Assembly (NCBI GenBank): GCA_016178055.1
Contig: JACOUC010000046.1
Coordinates: forward strand, 17,153-81,152
Direction of reading: 5' to 3'
From: Chlamydiota bacterium
GTDB lineage: Bacteria > Auribacterota > JACPWU01
DNA: 64,000 bases
Both the position numbers and the translations under genes were made by a program. This document shows positions 50,321 to 60,400 of this stretch, one piece after another. The first letter of the stretch is position 1; every line of letters begins with the position of its first letter. The notes beneath the pieces are model-generated. The model was not told the origin of the DNA. It did no database searches and saw only the letters and a program-made list of their open reading frames with translations.

Positions 50321-51337
50321 TTATTTGTACCTTTTCAACGCACAGTCTAGAATTCTCTCCAAAAACTCCAAATAAGACATCCCCTTCTTGGCAGCCGCCT
50401 CAGGCAAATCCTCGCCTTCAGCAATATAAGGGTTGGGATTAGCCTCCAAGACATAAACCTCATGATCCGGCGTCACACGCAAATCAATTCTGGCATAATC
50501 CCTTAAATTGAGCGCCCGAAAAGCCAAAGAGGAAACTTCTGAAATTTTAGCAATCAATTCGTCTGGCAAATCTTTTGGGAAAATACTGCGAATCCCCTTT
50601 TCTTCTCGGTAACGCATATCCCATTTTGCCTTAAAGCTGGCCACTTTAGGTTTATCTTTTGGAAAATTTGAAAAATCCACTTCAATGATGGGAAGCACCT
50701 GAAGTTCCGCTCCCCCCAATAGTCCCACATAAAACTCTCGTCCCTCGATATATTCTTCAACCAATGCATCCTGTTCAAGCTTCTCATGAACAAATTGAAT
50801 TCTTTCGTTTAACGCCTCGTCATTTTTGACAATGGAGTTACCGCTGATTCCAATCGAGGAATCCTCTGTTAAAGGTTTAACGATTAATGGAAATCTTAAA
50901 TCGGAGGGACGAAGTTCTAAACCTTTTCCACGAGGAAAAACAGCAAAGGCTGGAAATTTAATTCCATGATAAGACAAAATCTTTTTTGTGATTCCTTTGT
51001 CTTGAGCGTATAAAAGGCCGGTTGGACCACAGCCTGTATACTTAAGCCCCACCAATTCCAAAACAGCCGCAACATGCATTTCCATCATTGAATTATTTCG
51101 AAAAGATTCACAAATATTAAAGACAATATCATCCTGATATTCTAAGAGCGTATTAAAAAAATTTCTGACATCATCTTTTATCCCCAGAATACGAACCCGA
51201 TGACCTGCCTTATTCAAGGCATCCTGAATATCATGTTCGACCTCACGTTCGGCTCCTGCAATCTCTTTAGAATTGGAATTTTCTGGAGAAATTTCTTGGG
51301 TAGAATTGGTTAGAATTGTGATATTTAATTTTTTCAT
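50321..51337 (-). CDS. ATP-grasp ligase related to D-alanine-D-alanine ligase
   Basis: The 338-residue protein has the ATP-grasp core: YAQDKGITKKILSYHGI, PLIVKPLTEDSSIGIS, VEEYIEGREFYVGLLG and the metal site ARIDLRVTPDHEVYVLEANP. The pattern is that of D-Ala-D-Ala ligases, but the N-terminus (ILTNSTQEISPENS) and the wide insertion before it differ from Ddl, so it may join other amino or hydroxy acids. No mur genes are nearby, which also argues against calling it Ddl. It converges on the FAD oxidase gene. Confidence 0.82.
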   Translation of the reverse strand: MKKLNITILTNSTQEISPENSNSKEIAGAEREVEHDIQDALNKAGHRVRILGIKDDVRNFFNTLLEYQDDIVFNICESFRNNSMMEMHVAAVLELVGLKYTGCGPTGLLYAQDKGITKKILSYHGIKFPAFAVFPRGKGLELRPSDLRFPLIVKPLTEDSSIGISGNSIVKNDEALNERIQFVHEKLEQDALVEEYIEGREFYVGLLGGAELQVLPIIEVDFSNFPKDKPKVASFKAKWDMRYREEKGIRSIFPKDLPDELIAKISEVSSLAFRALNLRDYARIDLRVTPDHEVYVLEANPNPYIAEGEDLPEAAAKKGMSYLEFLERILDCALKRYK

Positions 51338-51426
51338 AAAGCTCTTATATTTAATTTAGCACTAAAATCTATCGGACTCAAGTCAATCATGATAGGATAG
51401 TCAACGGTCGACAGACAACAGACGAC

Positions 51427-51484
51427 AGAAAAGCAGAAACTGAAGAAGTATTTGCCTCGAGCCTTGAGCCTCGAGCTTCGAGCA
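51427..51484. repeat. R2 word array upstream of aroC
   Basis: A GTCGACAGACAACAGACG word array (51406-51425), the core CAGAAACTGAAGAAGTATTT and the words CCTCGAGCCTTGAGCCTCGA follow each other. Two different word types flank one core here. Confidence 0.8.
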
Positions 51485-51490
51485 AGTTAT

Positions 51491-52573
51491 ATGAGCGGAA
51501 ATATTTTTGGACATCTTTTTAGAATTACGACCTGGGGAGAATCCCATGGAGGCGGCGTTGGTGTTGTCATCGATGGTTGCCCACCTCGTATTCCCCTTGA
51601 TTTAGAGGATATTCAATATGAATTAGATCGTCGCCGTCCTGGACAAAGTAAAATTACAACGCCTCGTCAAGAAGAAGACCGCGTTCAAATTCTCTCAGGT
51701 GTTTTTGAGGGGCTCACACTAGGCACCCCTATTTCCATGATGGTGTGGAATAAAGATACCCGCCCTGAAGATTATTCAACCTTTAAAGACACCTTTCGCC
51801 CCAGTCATGCGGACTACACTTACCAGCAAAAATACGGAATCCGAAATTGGCAAGGCGGAGGCCGAGCCAGTGCCCGAGAAACCATCGGACGCGTTGCTGC
51901 AGGAGCCATCGCAAAAAAAATTTTAAAAGAACAATGTGGAATAACCCTTCTTGCCTACGTGAAACAAATCCACCAGCTCAGTTGTGAAATTGATCTGGGC
52001 ACTCTTAATCATGAACAAATCGAGTCAAACATTGTACGATGCCCAGACTCTACCGTCGCAAAAAAAATGATCCACCTCATTGAAGAAACAGGTAGAGAAG
52101 GAGATTCCTTAGGGGGAGTGATTGAAGCTGTAGCAAAAAATATTCCCGTCGGATTAGGAGATCCTGTCTTTGACAAACTTGAAGCGGATTTGGCAAAGGC
52201 CGTGATGAGCCTTCCTGCGACCAAGGGATTTGAAATTGGATCTGGTTTTGCTGGCTCTCGAATGACCGGTTCCCAGCATAATGACCCCTTCTACATCGAA
52301 CAGGGAAAAATTAGAACTAAAACCAATCGATCGGGAGGCGTACAAGGTGGAATTTCAAACGGCGAAGACATTGTTATACGAGTTGCTTTTAAACCCACAG
52401 CTACGATTAAGCAAATTCAAGAAAGTGTAAATATTAAAGGGGAATCGACTCAACTTTCTGCTCCCGGCCGTCATGATCCATGCGTTCTTCCAAGAGCGGT
52501 ACCCATGGTAGAAGCGATGATGGCGCTTGTGTTGGTTGACCACTACTTGAGGCAAAAAGCTCAATGCGGATAA
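51491..52573 (+). CDS. aroC: Chorismate synthase
   Basis: AroC removes phosphate from EPSP to give chorismate, using reduced FMN; chorismate feeds TrpE in this window. The 360-residue protein has the typical start [20 protein letters not shown], then the [19 protein letters not shown] block, and [21 protein letters not shown] start at 51491; the open frame reaches 51452, but those 13 codons ([12 protein letters not shown]) are the R2 repeat and also appear before the prepilin gene. The ribosome site is poor, as the repeat abuts the start. Confidence 0.95.
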   Translation: MSGNIFGHLFRITTWGESHGGGVGVVIDGCPPRIPLDLEDIQYELDRRRPGQSKITTPRQEEDRVQILSGVFEGLTLGTPISMMVWNKDTRPEDYSTFKDTFRPSHADYTYQQKYGIRNWQGGGRASARETIGRVAAGAIAKKILKEQCGITLLAYVKQIHQLSCEIDLGTLNHEQIESNIVRCPDSTVAKKMIHLIEETGREGDSLGGVIEAVAKNIPVGLGDPVFDKLEADLAKAVMSLPATKGFEIGSGFAGSRMTGSQHNDPFYIEQGKIRTKTNRSGGVQGGISNGEDIVIRVAFKPTATIKQIQESVNIKGESTQLSAPGRHDPCVLPRAVPMVEAMMALVLVDHYLRQKAQCG

Positions 52574-52590
52574 AGAAACAACATGAATCT

Positions 52591-52613
52591 GCCCGATGAA
52601 TCGGGCGACTACA
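52591..52613. repeat. Short R1 palindrome copy
   Basis: GCCCGATGAATCGGGCGACT matches the reverse complement of the left part of R1 (6722). It lies between convergent aroC and the HU-like gene. Confidence 0.75.
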
Positions 52614-52643
52614 CACTCACAACTTTACACTTAACGCTAACTT

Positions 52644-52961
52644 CTAAACCGGCGTATTTGGATCACTCTCCGGCAAAACAGCCAAGCTTTCTACAATTTT
52701 TTTCATCTCTTTTCCCGGCTTAAAATACGGAACATTTTTTGCTGGAATCTGAACTTCCTGCTCCGGCTTATTAGGATTCCTTCCAACCCTTGCATCACGA
52801 TGCTTCACCATAAAAACACCAAAATTTCTGAGCTCAATTTTATCCCTTTTCCCCAAACTCTCAATAATATAATCCAGGGTTTTCTGGATGACTTCTTTGA
52901 CTGAAATCTGAGCAACTCCTGTCTCATTTGAAATCCGAATCGCTAAATCTCGCTTTGTCAT
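52644..52961 (-). CDS. HU/IHF-family DNA-binding protein
   Basis: The 105-residue protein fits the HU/IHF fold: MTKRDLAIRISNETGVAQIS, IELRNFGVFMVKHRDARVGRNPN (the DNA-contacting arm with the proline-adjacent RNP) and PYFKPGKEMKK. A short acidic C-terminal tail (PESDPNTPV) is extra. It bends DNA as a homo- or heterodimer; HU versus IHF cannot be settled from one gene. AAAGGAGG lies just upstream of the start. Confidence 0.93.
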   Translation of the reverse strand: MTKRDLAIRISNETGVAQISVKEVIQKTLDYIIESLGKRDKIELRNFGVFMVKHRDARVGRNPNKPEQEVQIPAKNVPYFKPGKEMKKIVESLAVLPESDPNTPV

Positions 52962-53023
52962 TTTGAAGCCTCCTTTTCAAAACTTTTTGCTTTCACTCTT
53001 CAAGTATCCAAAGTAAAAACACC

Positions 53024-53494
53024 TTAACGCAATTTATGCCCTAGAAAATAAAACCCTAACAAAATTCCAATCAACGCAAGTATCACAATCACAGGATGCC
53101 TCAACCACTGCATCCATTTTGAAAAAGTTCCCTCGCAATAAGCTTCGTACTTTCCCATCTGACCATTCATTAAAATAAATAAATTGTGCCACTGAGATTC
53201 CACTCTTTTCGTTTGAATCGAAGAAAAAGTCGAAAAATCTCTAATAGAGACAATTTGACTCATTAAACTCATCACTTCATCACTAAAATGGTGATTTAAC
53301 TGCAAGATTTCACTAATATGGGCCTGACGTCGTGCAATCTCAGCCTTAATTCTTAAGAAATTTTCTTCACTGACTACAGAAATTTGATCATTTTTTGCCG
53401 AAGATTCCAAAATACCATGGAGTTCTTTCCATAGGCCCATAAAATCCTCGAGCAATTTAATTCTTCGCTCTAAGTCTTTACGGCCCAAGCTCAT
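53024..53494 (-). CDS. Tail-anchored helical protein, unknown
   Basis: This 156-residue protein is helical and charged for about 125 residues (heptads in KDLERRIKLLEDFMGLWKEL and IKAEIARRQAHISEILQL), followed by one C-terminal membrane helix (VIVILALIGILLGFYFLGH) and a two-residue basic tail, giving a tail-anchored topology. No family is recognised. It lies 62 bp upstream of the HU-like gene on the same strand, so they may form an operon. Confidence 0.65.
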   Translation of the reverse strand: MSLGRKDLERRIKLLEDFMGLWKELHGILESSAKNDQISVVSEENFLRIKAEIARRQAHISEILQLNHHFSDEVMSLMSQIVSIRDFSTFSSIQTKRVESQWHNLFILMNGQMGKYEAYCEGTFSKWMQWLRHPVIVILALIGILLGFYFLGHKLR

Positions 53495-53620
53495 CCTATC
53501 ATTCCTCTTTTCTGAAGAATAGCATGGGGTCTAAAAGGTGTCAAGGGTAAATCGGGAAGGGAAAATCCTAAAAATATCTTTGACACTTAAGGACTTATGT
53601 CATAAGATAGCCCTTAAAAA

Positions 53621-53748
53621 TCCAAGAATCAAAAATCAAAGATCAAAATGACAATGCAAAATTTGAAATGTTTCTCCTGCGATAGTATTGAAATTTTTGG
53701 ATTTTAGTATGTCATTTTGCATTTTGGTTTTTGGATTTTAAATTAAAA
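53621..53748. repeat. R6 word array upstream of the efflux operon
   Basis: AATCAAAAATCAAAGATCAA on the left and GTCATTTTGCATTTTGGTTT on the right flank TTCTCCTGCGATAGTATTGA. The 22-bp repeat of 46688 recurs right after it at 53765-53786. The rest of 53495-53881 holds no gene. Confidence 0.75.
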
Positions 53749-53881
53749 ATGACGCGGGTCGTCTATTTTCATCCACTTGGGTGGACAAAAGCATTATGAT
53801 TACCTCACTTAATCTCATGTTAAGTCAGGCAAAATAGGTAAACTCACTACTCCAAACTTAGTTACGTAGAAGGAGTTTCGT

Positions 53882-56029
53882 TTGAAGCGAGCACTCATCC
53901 GACGAAGGTTTACTTTGACATTGGGAATATTCGCTTTATTTTTTCTCTTCCATTTATCATCCTATTCTGAAACACAAATATCTGAAAAAGATTCTGACCC
54001 ATCTCAAGCTAAAGCATTCATTGAAACACAAATTCAACTTGCAAAAAAAGCTTATAGAGCCCAACACTATCAAGAGGCTCGCTCTCAACTTGAAAAAGTT
54101 TTGGAAGTTGATCCTCAAAATTACGAAGCCCAGCAATGGATGCGTCGTGTTGAAAAATTTGTATCTGCAATCCCCCAAAATACTGTACAAGAAGAGACTT
54201 TAAAAAACAACTTACCCACCCCAGCTCTTCCAGAACCTTTAGCAGAATTTTCAACCTCAGATTCAACCGTTTCGACAACTGAAAATCCTATCTTTTACCC
54301 AAAGGATGTGTCTGAAGAAAAATCTCTTTCTGCCCCTGGCATTCCACTCACTCTAGAACAATGCATTATGATTGCACGAGCGAACAGTCTCTCTGTCAAA
54401 ATTGCCCGTGAAGAAGCTCTCTTGGCCCAACTGAAAATCACCCCTGCCCGTCGAGCCCTCTGGCCCTCGGCCGATGTCTTTTGGAAGGAAACACGAGGAA
54501 CCACTACGGGACAGGATTTTATTGGTCGAGAAATTACCTTAGAGGTCCAGAAACCTCTTCTCACCTGGGGAAAAAATAAGGCACTCTTCCTTCAAGCTAA
54601 AACCAACTGGGAAATTGCAAAACGTAATCTTCAGAAAGAAGTAACCGAGCTTGATTTTAAAGTTGAGCAGGCCTATTTCATCTTTGCTAACGCCTTAAAA
54701 GAAGTGACTGATTTAGAATCACTTTACAAGGATGCAAATAAGAGTCTCGCCATTGCAGAAAAAAGACGAAAACTTGAACTTTCAAGTGAGCTGGAATGGC
54801 TTAAATCAAAATCTAAGGTTGACGAAATTTTATATCGGCTCGAGGCAGCTAAAAAAGACCTTATCTTAGCCCAATTGACAATGTCCCAAATCATGGATCC
54901 AAGAGATCAAAATCCCTTCACAGTACGCACAAAACTTGGAGTTTATGGCCTCCAAACGAGCTTAGAGCAGTGCATTCAACTTGCCCTCAAAAGTCGATCT
55001 GATCTTGCCGTGAACGAATTTTTAATGGAATATAATAAACTGGGCCAAAAAATCAGCTCCAGTGAATACAAATGGAATGTAAACCTTGAAGGCAGTGCCG
55101 GAGTCAATGATGAGGCCTTTATTACGGAAGAACTTGAGCTTGAAAAAGAATGGTTCGTGGGCGTTAAAGTCACGAAGCCTTTTGGTTCCAATACCCTCGA
55201 AGATAATTTCATCGCTCAAAATAAAGTCCCCAGTGTCGGACAAACCACTGCAACAGAGTTTCAAAGCAATACCCTCAAGTGGTATTTTTGGAACAGCACA
55301 GCTAAAATTAACATCAAAGAATCGGATATCAAATACCTTAAATCCATTGATGAATATGTCAAAAAACGGAACTCCGTCATTTTTGAGGTCAAAAAGAACT
55401 TTTATGAATATGAAAAAGCAAGCCAGCAGCTCACGAATAACACCCAAAAGCTAAAGGTCGCGGATCGAGAATTCCAAATCTCTGTCGCCCGACTTGAGCT
55501 CAACGAAATCCTCGATTCCGAGCTCCTCGATACCCTGGATCGTTTCTCAAAAGCTAAATCAGAATATGGACAGGCCTCGACTGGCTACTACACGGCCATT
55601 GCTAATTTAAATAAATCCATGGGCCTAACGGATTATTTTGATCTTAAGCGAGGGTTAGAAGAAGCACCTACGGACGCAAACGAATGGAAAAAATTTATCA
55701 ATGCCCCTGGCGAAGTAGGAAGCTTGCCCAATACCGCGGGTTATAAAGAAGTCATTGAAAAACTGGAAGGGAAAAAGCCTTGGTGGAAACTTTGGGGAAA
55801 TAATTCTTCCGCCCCTCGCCAAGAACCCCAAACAACCCAACAACTCGTCGAGCAAACGCTTGAAGATGGGATTAAACTTTACAATGAAAACAAGTACCCA
55901 AATGCTTTAGCAAAATTTCAATCTGCTCAAAAGTTAGATCCTAATAATGCAAAAGCAAACGACTACCTAAGAAAAACGAAAATTAAATTGGAAATGGAAA
56001 AAGAGGATAAAATCAGTCGTGAGTCGTGA
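53882..56029 (+). CDS. TolC-family outer membrane protein with TPR-like ends
   Basis: This is the likely outer membrane channel of the efflux system. The 715-residue protein starts with TTG, fixed by AAGGAG 6 nt upstream, and has a signal peptide (1-29, LGIFALFFLFHLSSYSE). Residues about 45-80 form a TPR-like pair (KKAYRAQHYQEARSQLEKVL), then the OEP domains span about 155-600 (LTLEQCIMIARANSLSVKIA; LEQCIQLALKSRSDLAVNEF). A second TPR pair lies at about 665-705 (LYNENKYPNALAKFQSAQKL). TPR segments on both ends of a TolC-like protein are unusual. Confidence 0.82.
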   Translation: MKRALIRRRFTLTLGIFALFFLFHLSSYSETQISEKDSDPSQAKAFIETQIQLAKKAYRAQHYQEARSQLEKVLEVDPQNYEAQQWMRRVEKFVSAIPQNTVQEETLKNNLPTPALPEPLAEFSTSDSTVSTTENPIFYPKDVSEEKSLSAPGIPLTLEQCIMIARANSLSVKIAREEALLAQLKITPARRALWPSADVFWKETRGTTTGQDFIGREITLEVQKPLLTWGKNKALFLQAKTNWEIAKRNLQKEVTELDFKVEQAYFIFANALKEVTDLESLYKDANKSLAIAEKRRKLELSSELEWLKSKSKVDEILYRLEAAKKDLILAQLTMSQIMDPRDQNPFTVRTKLGVYGLQTSLEQCIQLALKSRSDLAVNEFLMEYNKLGQKISSSEYKWNVNLEGSAGVNDEAFITEELELEKEWFVGVKVTKPFGSNTLEDNFIAQNKVPSVGQTTATEFQSNTLKWYFWNSTAKINIKESDIKYLKSIDEYVKKRNSVIFEVKKNFYEYEKASQQLTNNTQKLKVADREFQISVARLELNEILDSELLDTLDRFSKAKSEYGQASTGYYTAIANLNKSMGLTDYFDLKRGLEEAPTDANEWKKFINAPGEVGSLPNTAGYKEVIEKLEGKKPWWKLWGNNSSAPRQEPQTTQQLVEQTLEDGIKLYNENKYPNALAKFQSAQKLDPNNAKANDYLRKTKIKLEMEKEDKISRES

Positions 56030-56062
56030 GAGGCACCACTCACCACTCACGACTCACGACTG
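56018..56062. repeat. Word array CGTGAGT / ACTCACG
   Basis: GTCGTGAGTCGTGAG is answered by CACTCACGACTCACGAC around a short CACCACTCAC centre. It lies in the gap between the TolC-like and adaptor genes and overlaps the last codons of the former. Confidence 0.75.
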
Positions 56063-56085
56063 TTTTCATAAAAGGAGCGTACTAA

Positions 56086-57348
56086 ATGGCTAAAAAAAAT
56101 CGTCTGACAAGAACTCTCATCATTCTTGTGATCGGTGTAGGAATCATTTTTGCACAAATAAAATACAAAGCTTTTACAAAGATTAAAGATTCTCTTTTTG
56201 CAAAGAAAAAGGAAGAAGCTAAGCCAGAGGAAAAGGGTGAAAAACCTGAAGAGAAGAAAGAAGGACCTAAAAAAGAGGGCGAAGCAAAACCTCAAGAACA
56301 GCAGGAACCTGTCAGTGTAAAGGTAACCAAAGCCCAAAAAACTGATTTCCAGGATATTTTGCCTGTCCTAGGGACCATTGAAGGAATTGCAGAAATCGAT
56401 CTCAAATTTGAGGTGCCTGGCGTCATTGAGTTCTATAACTTTAAAGATGGAGATCGCGTCCGGCGAGGCGATGTGATTGCACGATTAGACAACCAAGACT
56501 CCCTGCTCAAGGTGAAATACCGAAAAGCAAAGTTGGAAGTTGCCGAAACGGCTCTTGAGGGCGCTCATAAAAAAATAGAAATGTATCAGCATCTTTATGA
56601 CATTGGTGCCATCATCAAAGCCAAACTCGAAGAAGCCCAGATCGAGGTAGAAAATAAAACCAAGGAAGTTGAAGCGGCAAAGATTGAAGTGGAGTCCGCA
56701 AAACAAGAGCTTTCAAAAACTTATCTTAAAAGCCCCATTGATGGCGTTCTTGGAGCCCGTGAGGCTGAACCTGGAGAATATGTGACTTCAAACAATGACA
56801 TTGTCAGTGTCATTGACACAACAGAAGTCTATGCAAAAATAGGGATTGTCGAGAAGGATATCAATAAAATTCAAGCCCAACAGATGGCAAAATTCACCAT
56901 TGACAGTGCTCCCAATCGTTCTTTTGATGGAGAGGTTGTAACGATTACCCCTATGATTAAGGGTAAAAGCCGAACCTTAACGGTAAAAGCAAAAATAGCC
57001 AATGACGATAATTTACTCATTCCAGGGATGTTTACTCGGGGACTCGTTGTGGTCTTTAGTAAAAAGAATACTTTCTCTATCCCCATTAAGGCCATTGAAA
57101 CTTCAGGGGAGCAATCCTTTGTATATGTTGCTGACGAAAAAAATATTGCCCATCAAAAACCTGTGAAGATTGGATATACGGCTATGGACGATGTACAAAT
57201 CGATGAAGGAATCGAAGAAGGCGATTTGGTCATCACCGATACCCCAGTTAAATTGAAAGACGGAGCCCCGATCAAGATCACTGAAAAAGAAGAAGCCAGC
57301 GGTGAAGCCCCTAAAGGCGTGGGCGCTGAGGTTGGGGAAAAGGAATAA
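56086..57348 (+). CDS. RND efflux periplasmic adaptor (membrane fusion protein)
   Basis: The adaptor joins the RND pump to the outer membrane channel. The 420-residue protein has an N-terminal membrane anchor (about 8-24, LIILVIGVGIIFAQI), a long charged K/E/P linker (32-75), the split lipoyl domain (EFYNFKDGDRVRRGDVIARL and YLKSPIDGVLGAREAEPGEY), a helical hairpin between them, and a beta-barrel region (SFDGEVVTITPMI). The start is fixed by AAAAGGAG upstream. Confidence 0.93.
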   Translation: MAKKNRLTRTLIILVIGVGIIFAQIKYKAFTKIKDSLFAKKKEEAKPEEKGEKPEEKKEGPKKEGEAKPQEQQEPVSVKVTKAQKTDFQDILPVLGTIEGIAEIDLKFEVPGVIEFYNFKDGDRVRRGDVIARLDNQDSLLKVKYRKAKLEVAETALEGAHKKIEMYQHLYDIGAIIKAKLEEAQIEVENKTKEVEAAKIEVESAKQELSKTYLKSPIDGVLGAREAEPGEYVTSNNDIVSVIDTTEVYAKIGIVEKDINKIQAQQMAKFTIDSAPNRSFDGEVVTITPMIKGKSRTLTVKAKIANDDNLLIPGMFTRGLVVVFSKKNTFSIPIKAIETSGEQSFVYVADEKNIAHQKPVKIGYTAMDDVQIDEGIEEGDLVITDTPVKLKDGAPIKITEKEEASGEAPKGVGAEVGEKE

Positions 57349-57434
57349 GACAGCTCGAGGCTCGAAGCTGGAGGCTCGAGGCAAATACTTCTTCCGTTTT
57401 TGCTTTTACTTCGAGCTTCGAGCCTCGAGCTGTT
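57349..57434. repeat. R2 word array between the adaptor and RND genes
   Basis: CAGCTCGAGGCTCGAAGCTG and GGAGGCTCGAGG, the core CAAATACTTCTTCCGTTTTT, then TTCGAGCTTCGAGCCTCGAG form an inverted repeat. The core is the reverse complement of that upstream of aroC and the prepilin gene. Confidence 0.85.
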
Positions 57435-57461
57435 TTAAATAGCTTCTAGCATAAGGTCACT

Positions 57462-60400
57462 ATGAGCATTGCAGAGTTTTCAGTCAGAAAACCCGTTACG
57501 ATCATGATGATTTTCTGCGCCATGATCTTCTTGGGAGTTGTCTGTGTATCAAAACTTCCTCAAGAGCTGTTGCCCGAAATCAGTTATCCACAACTTACGG
57601 TGGTAACCACCTATGCCAATGCAGCCCCTGAAGAAGTCGAAACACTGATTACAAAAGTTATTGAGGAATCGATTGCCACCGTCAGAAATCTGACCCGTAT
57701 TCATTCCAGCTCCAAAGAAGGAATATCGCTTGTCACGGCTGAATTTACCTGGGACACCAACATGGACTTTGCAGCCTTGGCGATGCGGGAAAAAATTGAT
57801 TTGGTTAAAGAAAGACTCCCCAGAGACTCCGATGAACCCATCGTCAAAAAAATTAATCCCTTTGCAAAACCTATGTTGGTCCTCAGCATCACGGGAAATT
57901 ATCCCCTTCAGGAACTTTTGCGTTTCACAAAAAAATTCATCAAAGACAAGCTTGAGAAAACGGAAGGGGTCGCTTCTGCTGGAATCAGCGGCGGACGAGA
58001 AAGAGAAATCTTGATTGAAATTGATAAATCGGCTCTGCGCTCCACCAACATTGACCTCCTCCAAATTGCCCATCCAAGCACGGGAGCTCTTAAAAAATCT
58101 AATCTGAATTATCCAGCAGGTTCTACCAAAGAAAAATTTTATGAATACCTTTTACGAACGATTGGAGAATTTCAAAAGGTTGAAGAAATTGGAGATACCC
58201 CCATCAGTGTTGATGACCAAGAAAATGCATCCGGTGAAGATGAGGTGATGAGTACCCAAGAGCGTCAAGAACAAGAAAAAGGGAAATACCGCCGACTCGT
58301 TCTCTTAAAGGACGTTGCCAAGATTACAGATACCCTTCGAGAAGTTGAAAGCTATTCCCGGTATAATGGACAAGAAAATATCTCCATTACCATTCAAAAG
58401 CAGCCTGCTGCAAATTCAATTTTAACGGTAAAAAAAGTCAAAAACCAACTTGAACTTTTAAAACCGAGTCTTCCTAAAGGATTAAATATTGAAGTGATTT
58501 ATGATGAATCAATTTTTATTAAAGAGTCAATTAATGGAATCAAAGATGACGGCGTTCAAGGCGTTTTTCTCGCTTTTCTGATCCTCTTCCTTTTTCTCAA
58601 AAAATTATGGCCGGCAGCCATCGTCTCTCTCACCATCCCTACAGGGTTCATGTTTGTTTTGATTTGCATGTTTGCATTTGACGTTAGTCTCAATATTGTG
58701 AGTTTGATGGGACTGGCCCTCTCCATTGGAGGGATTGCCGATGCCCCCATTGTTGTTCTTGAAAATATTTCCCGACATCGAGGTGAATTGGGAGAAGATC
58801 CCTTCGTCTCCTCCGTCAAGGGCACCAATGAAGTGGCTGCAGCCGTCACCGGAGGGTCTCTCACAGCCATGGCTGTTTTCTTTCCGATGATCTTTCTTTC
58901 AGGGGTTGAAGGACAACTCCTTAAGCAATTGGCATTCTCTGTTATTTTCTGCAATCTTGCTTCCAATATTTTGTGTCTTACACTCGTCCCCAAACTTGCC
59001 GCTCAGGGTCGAAAAACTCAAATTCAGACAAAGTTTGGATTAGGGGTGGATCGCACCATGGAAAAAATTCGAAGTGGTTATGGGAGAATGCTCGAGACTT
59101 TTCTGGGTCGAAAGAAGTTCTTCCTCGGAATAACGCTCATGCTATTCGTCGCCTCCATCTGGCTTATGGGGCGCCTTGATCAGGAATTACTCCCCAAGGT
59201 TGATAAAGGCCAGTTTATTATTGAACTCAAACTAAAAACAGGAACTCGCATTGAAATTACAAATAAAACAATGGAAAATATTGAGACTATCATCAAAAAA
59301 ATTCCAGAATTGGAGAATTATTCTGTCACCATCGGATCTGACCGCGCAAAAGCTGCCGAAGGGGCTGAGACACTAGGTTCACATCAGGCTTTAGCCATTG
59401 TTTCTTTAAAACAAGAGCGTAAGCGTGGAACAAATGACGTGATTCAATCCCTTAAAAAGGAACTCGATTCTCTTAACCTAGAAGGAGGTGAAATTACTTT
59501 TAGTTCCGAAGAATCTCTCTTTGGAAGCGCTCTGGGAGGAGGATCCGCCATTACACTAGAAGTCCTTGGAGAAGATTTAGGCAAAATTGAAGAAATCGCC
59601 CAGCAAGCTGAATCAAAATTAAAGAAAATCATTGGAGTCTATGGTGTGCGTGATAGCATTCCGGAAAAAGCTCCTGAAACCAAAATTCATATTAATAAAG
59701 ATCGAGCGGGACTCTATGACTTATCTTCTGATGACATTGCTCTCACTTGCCAGATGGCGATTAAAGGAGTGATTCCAACTAACTTTAAGGAGGAGGGGGC
59801 TGAATTTCCTATTCGAGCCCGCTTAAATAGTCAAGATACGGACACTACCTCTAAAATAAATGACTTATGGATTCATTCTTCTCAAGGGAACCAAGTACCC
59901 CTTAAAGAGGTTGCAAGCCTTGAAAGTGGTCGGGCACCCAGTGAAGTTAAAAGACTCGAGCAGCGCCGGGTGGTCTATATTTATGCTGATCTTTACGGCA
60001 GAAAATTATCTGAAGTAGAAACAGAAATACATGCCTTCCTTCAAAAAATTCAGCTGCCTGAAGACTATACGATACGTCTAGGGGGTGAAAGCGCCGAAAA
60101 GGCCAAATCTCTTAAAGCCCTGATGATCACCATTCTCATGTCGGTTCTTCTGATTTACATGCTGATGGCAAGCCAATTTGAATCTCTGATTCAACCCTTT
60201 TTAATTATGTTCTCCGTCCCCTTTTCAATTATCGGTGTCTCCGTTGCCCTTTTTATCACCCATACTTCTGTCAATATTTTTTCAATGCTGGGATTCATCA
60301 CCTTAGGTGGAATGGTCACCAATAATGCCATTGTCATGTTTGAATATATCAATGACTTAAGATCTGAAGGAAAGCCCCTTTATGAAGCTGTGACGGAAGC

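Noticed and set aside
50321..51337. Calling the ATP-grasp gene ddl
   Set aside because: The ATP-grasp core is Ddl-like, but the N-terminal part differs and no mur or cell-wall genes are adjacent, so the substrate is left open.
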